From assembly GCA_030673265.1 (NCBI GenBank), contig DAOVJK010000153.1, positions 1 through 7,163 of the forward strand: a stretch of DNA of 7,163 bases, read 5' to 3'. The notes under the pieces were generated by a model. It was given only the letters and a program-made list of their open reading frames with translations. It was not told the DNA's origin and searched no databases. This document shows positions 1 to 5,073 of the stretch, piece after piece; position 1 is the first letter of the stretch, and every line of letters starts with the position of its first letter. The DNA is from Pseudomonadota bacterium (GTDB lineage Bacteria > Desulfobacterota > Desulfobulbia > Desulfobulbales > JAGXFP01). The position numbers and the translations under genes were made by a program.

Positions 1-123
1 CCCGTGCATCTTCGCAAACCGCAGGGCGCCCCTTCCTGCCTACATCCAGTGATCGGTGCGCTCCATCACCAGGCGGGCCACCGAGCACGGAGTCTTGATG
101 TTCTCCAATGCCGCCACAGCGCC
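1..123 (-). pseudogene. Fragment resembling a plant-type L-asparaginase/isoaspartyl peptidase (Ntn hydrolase), fused to the MFS 3' end
   Basis: The last MFS codons (residues about 402-426) read GAVAAL followed by ENIKTPCSVARLVMERTDH. In the N4-(beta-N-acetylglucosaminyl)-asparaginase/isoaspartyl peptidase family, a segment of the form VGAVAAL..IKNP..VAR.VME.TDH is followed by MLVGEGALRFA..HGF. Here a TAG stop (40-42) and four mismatching residues occupy the place of LVGE. The same frame then continues to the window edge as GALRFAKMHG, the expected next block. The similarity therefore crosses the stop codon in one frame and collinearly with the family. The N-terminal part of the enzyme (about the first 80 residues) is absent and the catalytic Thr would lie beyond the window, so no activity can be claimed. 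It may be a decayed gene, a recombination joint at the shared GAVAAL-like stretch, or an assembly/sequence error near a contig end. The family assignment is from memory of the motif, not a search. Confidence 0.55.
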
Positions 124-1326
124 GATAACCGCCATAATCATATAGAAGCGGTCGACACTGTATTCATCGGTAATATGGCCGCCGGTGTAAGTGGCTATCG
201 AACCTATCCCGAAAATCAGGAAAAAATTGATCCCGAAGCCCATGCCGTGGGAGGTTTTTCTGGTGTATTTGGAGATCAGGTAATTCTGGGCCGGTTGCCA
301 GGCGTAATAAACCAGGCTGAACAGACAACTGATCAACAGTAATTTGGTATTGATCATGGTGCTGATCAGATAAAGAACCGGGGCAACGATAATAAAAATA
401 TAGAACGGCAGAAATTCCGGCCTTTTCATCTTATCAGTAATATAACCACCGAACCAGGCCCCGAACAGGCCCAGAGAAAGCACGACGGTGGTCATAATGC
501 CGGCCATATAGACCGGTTCGTCATGGATATTGATAAAATGGACCTCACTTTGCAACAGGGTTGGGAAAAAAGTCAGCGAACCCCTGAAAATAAAACCGGA
601 AAGGACACTACCGAGGTAGAGCAATAATAATGAAATGGGGATAATGATCAGGGCTGGGGACTTTATAGCTTTGGCGGTTTCGTCAGCGACCGTCCCGAGA
701 ACTTCACTATCTTCACGAGCCGTCTCTTTCGCAGGCATTCTCAACAATTTACGCCAGCTCAGATCGGCTTCGTCATCGATTTTGACCATTTGGATGATCA
801 TTGCGAAAGCAAGGCCGATCACTCCGTAAATAATATAGGCGGCCCGCCAGGTTCCAAAATATTTAACTCCATAACTGGCGACCAGCGGAGTCATGAAAAG
901 ACCGACATTGCCCATAACCCCGTGAATTCCGAGGGCCTTGCCCTTCCTGGTCTCCACCCTTCTGGCAATCAGCGATAGCCCGGCCGGATGGTGGATGCTG
1001 GCGAAAATACCCAGCATGGCATAAGTGATGGCAAAAGCCACCGCGCCGGGGGAAAGACCGACCAGAATCGATGAAACGGCCATACCGCCGACGCCGATGG
1101 TCAGCATTCGTTTGGAGCCGTATTTATCGGCAAGATAACCGGCCGGAAAGGACCCGAGGCCGTAAAGGAAGTAACCGATATTGGCGATTATGCCGATTTC
1201 AGTGAAGCTCAGTGAGTGTTCGGCGGTGATAACAATCAGCACGGCCGGCAGTAAGGTCATGTAGCCATGGGTGATGAAATGAGAAAAACTGGCCAGCCAG
1301 GTTAATTTAAGCTCGTGCGGTTGCAA
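40..1326 (-). CDS. Major facilitator superfamily (MFS) transporter with an aberrant C-terminus
   Basis: A 428-residue polytopic inner-membrane protein, likely a proton-coupled exporter or importer; the substrate cannot be read from sequence. Hydrophobic segments fit two six-helix halves (about 10-180 and 225-408) joined by a charged loop at 182-222. MFS motif A lies between helices 2 and 3 (GYLADKYGSKR, 63-73), with a degenerate counterpart GGYITDKM at 293-300. The segment with HHPAG (112-116) followed by GIHGVMGNVG (133-142) resembles the fosmidomycin-resistance (Fsr)-like MFS group, so an efflux role is possible. The start is TTG, directly after the TAA of the lipoprotein gene; GGGAGG lies 8 nt upstream, and the codon leads straight into helix 1. 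Helix 12 (about 393-408) is cut short: from about residue 402 the sequence stops looking like an MFS and resembles an asparaginase (see the separate entry). The family call is firm; the natural C-terminus is doubtful. Confidence 0.9.
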   Translation of the reverse strand: MQPHELKLTWLASFSHFITHGYMTLLPAVLIVITAEHSLSFTEIGIIANIGYFLYGLGSFPAGYLADKYGSKRMLTIGVGGMAVSSILVGLSPGAVAFAITYAMLGIFASIHHPAGLSLIARRVETRKGKALGIHGVMGNVGLFMTPLVASYGVKYFGTWRAAYIIYGVIGLAFAMIIQMVKIDDEADLSWRKLLRMPAKETAREDSEVLGTVADETAKAIKSPALIIIPISLLLLYLGSVLSGFIFRGSLTFFPTLLQSEVHFINIHDEPVYMAGIMTTVVLSLGLFGAWFGGYITDKMKRPEFLPFYIFIIVAPVLYLISTMINTKLLLISCLFSLVYYAWQPAQNYLISKYTRKTSHGMGFGINFFLIFGIGSIATYTGGHITDEYSVDRFYMIMAVIGAVAALENIKTPCSVARLVMERTDHWM

Positions 1327-2307
1327 TTATTTAGCCTCCCAGGCCACGGCTTCGGGCAAAAGCGGATCAATCCTGACCTCTCCCAGTTCGGTATCTTCCT
1401 TACGGTCGAAAATCAATTCGTCGATCTTCCGGCGATTTCTGGTGCCGAACCAGTTGTTGGGTGCTTCGATCGGGAAATCCTGGGCCTCGGCCATGGCAAT
1501 ATTATAATCGCGATTATCGTAAATATTATTGAATTCGAACACCACCCCCTGGGCCTGGTAGAGATAGATGCCCTTCTTGTTACCGGTGATCTCGTTGTAG
1601 GTGACCCGGGCCTTGCTCTTCTCCTTGGCCCAGATCCCGAAGAATTTATTGTTGATAATCTCGTTATGGGATATCTCGGCATCGGAATTGCGAAAGCCGA
1701 TCCCCCCCTTGTTTTTGGCAAAAAGATTATCAGTGATGGTTAGCCGGGAACGTTTACCGAACCATGCCACATCGGGGGTTTCCTCTTCAGCCTTGAAGCT
1801 GACCCCTACCCCGTTCATGACAAACTCATTATGAGCGATCCGCACCGATGAGCCATGGGCATGGACGCCATTGTAGCCATTGATGATTCTGGCATATTCA
1901 ACAACATTATCATCGCTGCCCAGAAAATTGATGGCGCCCCAGTCGCCCGGTCTCGGATCAATTTCCGCCGACCTGAAAACTATGTGATCTTTGGGGGTGC
2001 CTTTGGCAATCAGCCTGCCGCGAATGATCAGTTCTGCCTGCGGATAGTATGGTGAGTCGATATCGAACATGTTCTGCTCGCTCTTCTCATCGATCCGTTT
2101 GAACTTGACAGTGGTACCGGGCATTATGGTGAGTGTCACCCCAACCGGCACATAGATGTCACCATTGACGATAATCTCCCCGCTCCAGATCGTATCCTTC
2201 TCCAGAGTGGTCATATAGAGCTCGGTTACCGGTTTTCGCTCACAACCAGCTATCAATATAAATAAGAGCAACAGAGTTGCCGTAATGAACTGCCTGGTGT
2301 TTTGCAT
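1327..2307 (-). CDS. Right-handed parallel beta-helix repeat lipoprotein
   Basis: A 326-residue predicted lipoprotein. A hydrophobic signal segment (about 8-20) ends in the lipobox LIAG|C with the acylated Cys at 22; the next residue is Glu, not Asp, so outer-membrane sorting is expected by the E. coli rule. The mature part starts with a beta-rich cap (IWSGEIIVNGD, then TLTIMPGTTVKF at 58-69, RGRLIAKGT at 96-104, HIVFRSAE at 108-115, GDWGAINFLGS at 121-131). Asn/Gly-rich beta-helix coils follow (about 135-270, with repeats such as HNEIINNKFFGI and YNEITGNKKGI), closed by NNWFG (284-288) and a DPLLP tail. This is the Beta_helix/NosD-like fold. Cap, coils and terminal NNW[FW]G match the modules of the large protein at 5070-7163, so the two are homologous. 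It shares GVHAH (147-151) with those modules. The start ATG is preceded by AGAGAG at suitable spacing. It abuts the MFS gene. The partner or substrate is unknown; a binding or scaffold role on the cell surface or in the periplasm is inferred. Confidence 0.9.
   Translation of the reverse strand: MQNTRQFITATLLLLFILIAGCERKPVTELYMTTLEKDTIWSGEIIVNGDIYVPVGVTLTIMPGTTVKFKRIDEKSEQNMFDIDSPYYPQAELIIRGRLIAKGTPKDHIVFRSAEIDPRPGDWGAINFLGSDDNVVEYARIINGYNGVHAHGSSVRIAHNEFVMNGVGVSFKAEEETPDVAWFGKRSRLTITDNLFAKNKGGIGFRNSDAEISHNEIINNKFFGIWAKEKSKARVTYNEITGNKKGIYLYQAQGVVFEFNNIYDNRDYNIAMAEAQDFPIEAPNNWFGTRNRRKIDELIFDRKEDTELGEVRIDPLLPEAVAWEAK
1335..1340 (-). promoter_or_regulatory. Shine-Dalgarno site supporting the TTG start of the MFS gene
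   Basis: On the minus strand GGGAGG lies inside the final codons of the lipoprotein gene, followed by CTAAATAA (which includes the TAA stop) and then TTG. The 8-nt spacing is good for initiation. It is the reason for choosing TTG at 1326 rather than an internal ATG that would remove part of helix 1. Placement within the upstream gene suggests translational coupling. Confidence 0.6.
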
Positions 2308-2395
2308 AATTTATCTCTCTTGCAATGTTAAACTCATTCTCCCCTGCCAACAAAGTGCCTAAAGTGATCTAAAGTTTAAAGCACCCTTATAACCG

Positions 2396-2409
2396 GGCAT
2401 TATAATGCC
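2396..2409. promoter_or_regulatory. Perfect 14-bp palindrome GGCATTATAATGCC with an embedded TATAAT
   Basis: The 14 bases equal their own reverse complement. TATAAT, the sigma-70 -10 consensus, is therefore present on both strands (2401-2406 plus, 2399-2404 minus). On the minus strand it sits about 90 bp upstream of the lipoprotein start. No good -35 box is found at 16-18 bp (the bases there read AAAAGT), so promoter activity is only a possibility. It could equally be a dimeric-regulator operator or just part of the surrounding repeat. Confidence 0.35.
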
Positions 2410-2449
2410 TAAAGTTGCGGTACTTTTCTAATCAGACTCTTTTCAGTAC

Positions 2450-2479
2450 CCCCTCGGAGTCTCTCGCTTACCTGAGGGG
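2450..2479 (-). other. Stable hairpin at the centre of the intergenic repeat
   Basis: On either strand CCCCTC (2450-2455) pairs with GAGGGG (2474-2479), and GG (2456-2457) pairs with CC (2471-2472) past one bulged base at 2473, leaving a 13-nt loop. No T-tract follows in the transcribed (minus) direction, so this is not a standard intrinsic terminator. A competing pairing, AGACTC (2434-2439) with GAGTCT (2457-2462), would break part of it. Confidence 0.4.
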
Positions 2480-2540
2480 TGTAACATCCATAACTTTAGG
2501 CACTTTAGTCACTTCTAACTTTAGGCACTTACTCCCCCCC

Positions 2541-3647
2541 CTAATCCAGGCCGGCCTGGTACTCCGGTGCGATTCCGTAGCCCCGGCGTCGATTCAATAC
2601 GCCGACCGTCAGCATTATAGTCAGTCCGGCCAAAACGGCAATCTGGCCGCCGATCGGGGTGCCCTCAGCGGTTCCGGCCAGGTTCCAACTTTGGGCAAGG
2701 GCCGCACCGGCCAGCATACCCAGAACTGCAGCACCGGCATCGTTATCACCCTGGGCGGAAGCAATCAGCTGCCGCATCGGACACCCCCTGATCAGCACCG
2801 AACCAAGCCCGACCATCATCATCCCCAGAAAAGCCCAACCGTAGCTGTCGTTGGAACTGGGCTGGCCCTGGAGACCGAAACTGAACTGCCCCGTCAAAAT
2901 ACTGGCGACCAGAGCAAACATAAAAAAGGAACCGAGACTGATCAACAACCCTGTGGAACGGGGGCAATTCAGGACTTCTCGTGGGCCCCACAGGAAAATG
3001 CGGGCGATGCCGCCGGTAATACAAAACTGGGTATACTGGGCCAGGCCGCCGATCAGCAGACCGATCCCGAGGGAAAGCAAGACCGGGGCCCGTAGCGCGC
3101 CGGACCCCTTGCTGCTAATCAATACAAACGAAGGCTCAATGAAAACCAGGGCCAGCAAAAAAAGCATAAAGCCGGGGATAAATAAAGCGTTGGCCCGGGG
3201 TTGGGGCGAAGGACTGCCGAGCCTGAAACCGTTCTCGATAAACTCAAGGCCGATGTAAATACCGGTAACCAGCCCGACCAGCCCTACTAAAGCACCGATA
3301 TCACCGGAGGTTAATCTCAAGACCATCTTGACCGGGCAGCCGATAAAGATCGTACAGCCGATGATCAGGAAAAAACCGATCAGGAAACGCAGCAGCGGCG
3401 AACTACCGCCGGAAGAAACAAATTCACGGCGAATCACCGCCAGGAAGAAAGCGCCCAGGACAAAACCGATCAGCTCCGGCCGCAGATATTGCATACGGAT
3501 ATTGTCGTGGAGGCCCATGGATCCGGCGATATTCTCCATGAAACAGGAGACGCAAAGCCCGGTATTAGCCGGATTGCCGTAATATGAAAGAGTCAGAGCG
3601 CCAATGCCAAGAACAGCGCCCATTAGAATAAACCAGCCTCTATGCAT
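2541..3647 (-). CDS. yedE: YedE/YeeE-family membrane transporter (putative selenium/sulfur-compound transporter)
   Basis: A 368-residue polytopic inner-membrane protein of the sulfur-transport (YeeE/YedE, formerly DUF395) family, close to the usual ~360 residues of YedE. It has two homologous halves. The first carries CVSCFMENI (32-40) and IGCPVKMVLRLTSGD (102-116). The second carries QFCITGGI (207-214) and RGCPMRQLIASAQGD (287-301). The paired Cys residues (35/209) and GCP Cys residues (104/289) correspond to the conserved pore cysteines of the family, which in characterised YeeE (TsuA) relay thiosulfate. YedE is associated with selenium metabolism in many genomes, usually beside a TusA-like yedF; no yedF is in this window, so selenium versus thiosulfate or another thiol-reactive substrate stays open. 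The ATG start has a strong GGAGGT 7 nt upstream, overlapping the end of the TPR gene 16 bp away, which implies cotranscription. A run of seven G directly follows the TAG stop. Confidence 0.9.
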   Translation of the reverse strand: MHRGWFILMGAVLGIGALTLSYYGNPANTGLCVSCFMENIAGSMGLHDNIRMQYLRPELIGFVLGAFFLAVIRREFVSSGGSSPLLRFLIGFFLIIGCTIFIGCPVKMVLRLTSGDIGALVGLVGLVTGIYIGLEFIENGFRLGSPSPQPRANALFIPGFMLFLLALVFIEPSFVLISSKGSGALRAPVLLSLGIGLLIGGLAQYTQFCITGGIARIFLWGPREVLNCPRSTGLLISLGSFFMFALVASILTGQFSFGLQGQPSSNDSYGWAFLGMMMVGLGSVLIRGCPMRQLIASAQGDNDAGAAVLGMLAGAALAQSWNLAGTAEGTPIGGQIAVLAGLTIMLTVGVLNRRRGYGIAPEYQAGLD

Positions 3648-3663
3648 GATTCTTACCTCCTAC

Positions 3664-4281
3664 CTAGCCACAACTTCCGGCCACCCGCCGCAGCATATAA
3701 TACAAAATCTCCAGCTGCTGTTTGAGCTGGGGATCTCCGGGGCTTTCTTCAAGTCCGGCCCCGATCGTTTGACGGGCCTCATCAAGGATATTTTTAATCT
3801 GTTTACCGCGAAAAAGTTCTTTAGCCTTCTTGTCGAGAAAATCCGGGTTGAGATCAACCCCTTTACGGTATTCGAGCATCGCCAAAATCGGTTGCTGGCC
3901 ATGGACATAAAGATCACCAAGCAACATATACGGTCTGCCATCGAAAGGATAATCCTTAATCATACTATTAATCAATTCCCGGGCCTTGGGAAGATTCCCA
4001 CTGTTTAACAGGGTCTTGGTAATTTTTAGTTTGTTGTCGAATTCGGGGCTGATAATGATCACCGCCTGTCTGGAAACTCCGGTGATACCAGCTGTAGGAT
4101 TATCCAAGCCAGAAGAACTGACAATAATGATTGAGGCGGCAACAACCATGACGGCAACGGCAAGGAACGCCAATTTATCAAGGCGATCCAAGGTTTTTAA
4201 AGAAAAACCATCTTCGTCGCTCTGGTTGTCCAGCTGAATCCGGCAGGATTCCTGATCTGGATTATCGTGATCGGTTGTCAC
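3664..4281 (-). CDS. Single-pass membrane protein with TPR-like domain and C-terminal SCG tail
   Basis: 205 residues. An acidic N-terminal segment (1-28) precedes a short basic stretch (K29, R33, K36) and one transmembrane helix (about 37-58). Positive-inside bias places the N-terminus in the cytoplasm and the rest in the periplasm. Residues about 82-148 look like one or two degenerate tetratricopeptide repeats (ITKTLLNSGNLPKARELI, then PYMLLGDLYVHGQQPILAML and EYRKGVDLNPDF), followed by more helical sequence to 200. It ends RRVAGSCG, leaving Cys204 one residue from the end; the only other Cys is 13, on the opposite side of the membrane. The start is GTG; a TAA lies in frame two codons upstream and no earlier start exists. 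A weak GGAA lies 9 nt upstream of it. It is 16 bp ahead of the YedE-type gene and probably a periplasmic partner or scaffold for it; the function is unknown. Confidence 0.82.
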   Translation of the reverse strand: MTTDHDNPDQESCRIQLDNQSDEDGFSLKTLDRLDKLAFLAVAVMVVAASIIIVSSSGLDNPTAGITGVSRQAVIIISPEFDNKLKITKTLLNSGNLPKARELINSMIKDYPFDGRPYMLLGDLYVHGQQPILAMLEYRKGVDLNPDFLDKKAKELFRGKQIKNILDEARQTIGAGLEESPGDPQLKQQLEILYYMLRRVAGSCG

Positions 4282-4302
4282 GTTTTATGATTCCGTATTT
4301 GT

Positions 4303-4315
4303 TGACCTGGGGTCA
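4303..4315. promoter_or_regulatory. 13-bp hyphenated palindrome TGACC-TGG-GGTCA upstream of the TPR gene
   Basis: Perfect 5-bp arms with a 3-bp spacer lie 21 bp upstream of the GTG start, in the 84-bp gap after the carboxypeptidase-regulatory-like gene. It could be an operator or a small hairpin in the mRNA. A second inverted repeat, CATAAG (4351-4356) with CTTATG (4365-4370), overlaps the stop codon of the preceding gene; a T-rich run (minus strand, about 4325-4333) is too far from it for a normal terminator. Nothing else is seen in this gap. Confidence 0.3.
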
Positions 4316-4365
4316 TAAATTTTAAAGAAAAACGTCTCGTCCTTTCATGGCATAAGGCGACGATC

Positions 4366-5073
4366 TTATGGCAAGGAAGCCTTGCTGGGCACTAGCAGAT
4401 CAACACCTGCCGTATCTCTTGCAAAATCAACTTCCTTGGTCAGATTATAATCACTCTCTGGCGGGAAATCCTTACTGGCCCCTATAAAAAATTTACCTTT
4501 GGGCAGAAAAAGAACATAGTGGCCATCAGCCCCTGTCCAGGTTGAGAGATATTGGGGCATATCACCGAATTTCCGCTGCTGATCAACCAGCACATAGGCC
4601 ATCTCGACCGGCAAGCCGTCATCGTTGAGAATCTGGCCGCTGATTTTGATAACGGCTTCACTGCGCTTCTGGTTGGCCCGGGCCGCCTCCCGCAGATCCA
4701 TTATGGTAAAATCTTTGCGAAACTCTTTTTTACCGGCTGAATCAACCTCAATCGTCTCCCCCGAATGTTTATCGTCCTTGCCCAAGGGGCCGAAACTGGC
4801 GCCGCTCACACGCATAATCGCCATGGTCCAATAATGGCCGGGCGGTAGTTCGACCCGGAAATAACCGTCACCGCCGGTACGATTGGAGATGAAATCGGCG
4901 GGTCGCTTTACATTAGCTGAATCGAAGACATATACCTCGGCACCGCCAACCGGTTTATTGGCCGTATCAACTATCTGCCCCCTGAAGACAAAATTCTCTG
5001 CGGCAGGAATCTGGCCCGGCGCCCAAAACAGCAAGAAAAGGGCAACGATTATAAACCCATGGCTACGGGTCAT
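4366..5073 (-). CDS. Secreted protein with two carboxypeptidase-regulatory-like (CnaB-type) domains
   Basis: 235 residues. The N-terminus is a typical signal peptide: MTRSH, a hydrophobic core (about 7-17), then a likely cleavage after Ala-Ala near 25. There is no lipobox Cys, and no Cys at all. Two beta-sandwich domains follow. The first (about 28-125) has RGQIVDTANKPVGGAEVYVF, then GDGYFRVELPPGHYWTMA. The second (about 142-232) has SGQILNDDGLPVEMAYVLV, then GADGHYVLFLPKGKFFIGA. Both show the pattern G-x-[IV]-x-D-x-x-G-x-P-V, then DGxY, then LPxGxY of the CarboxypepD_reg family. Such domains bind ligands or act as structural spacers, and no peptidase domain is attached. Its ATG overlaps the TGA of the beta-helix gene (ATGA), so the two are translationally coupled and likely work together outside the inner membrane. 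The exact role is unknown. Confidence 0.88.
   Translation of the reverse strand: MTRSHGFIIVALFLLFWAPGQIPAAENFVFRGQIVDTANKPVGGAEVYVFDSANVKRPADFISNRTGGDGYFRVELPPGHYWTMAIMRVSGASFGPLGKDDKHSGETIEVDSAGKKEFRKDFTIMDLREAARANQKRSEAVIKISGQILNDDGLPVEMAYVLVDQQRKFGDMPQYLSTWTGADGHYVLFLPKGKFFIGASKDFPPESDYNLTKEVDFARDTAGVDLLVPSKASLP

Larger units (their letters stand above)
2353..2530. repeat. Nested inverted-repeat element built on TGCCTAAAGT
   Basis: This element nearly fills the 233-bp gap between the YedE-type gene and the beta-helix lipoprotein gene; nothing coding is visible there. Three pairs of arms are nested in order: AAGTGCCTAAAGT (2353-2365) with its perfect 13-bp complement at 2518-2530; CTAAAGT (2369-2375) with ACTTTAG (2502-2508); and TGCCTAAAGTT (2406-2416) with AACTTTAGGCA (2492-2502). 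The middle and inner right arms share base 2502, so both cannot pair fully at once. The centre has smaller complementary pairs: GGTACT (2419-2424) with AGTACC (2445-2450), and CCCCTC (2450-2455) with GAGGGG (2474-2479). The layout resembles a non-autonomous mobile element or a REP/BIME-like intergenic repeat, but no transposase or convincing target duplication is visible. A role as an RNA structure within an operon is the alternative. Confidence 0.7.

Noticed and set aside
4..342. Open frame on the plus strand opposite the MFS gene
   Set aside because: Antisense shadow of the MFS coding sequence; composition is not protein-like and it has no recognisable motif.
2338..2351. Target-site duplication flanking the inverted repeat (CTCCCC on both sides)
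   Set aside because: The shared string is short, C-rich and not at the same distance from the two outer arms, so chance is the simpler explanation.
2534..2541. Homopolymeric C/G tract as a phase-variation switch
   Set aside because: Only the first base is in the stop codon; length changes would fall after the coding sequence of the YedE-type gene and alter no frame.
2415..3095. Long plus-strand open frame of 226 codons across the intergenic repeat and the YedE-type gene
   Set aside because: Most of it lies antisense to the clearly coding YedE-type gene, it has low-complexity Gln/Pro/His-rich character, and it starts inside the inverted repeat.
3550..3553. Cytochrome c heme site at the CVSC motif of the transporter
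   Set aside because: The motif is C-x-x-C-F without the required His, and fits the conserved N-terminal cysteine region of the YedE family.
4325..4370. Intrinsic terminator after the carboxypeptidase-regulatory-like gene
   Set aside because: The CATAAG/CTTATG stem is short and AT-rich, and the T-rich run lies about 20 nt beyond it instead of directly following.
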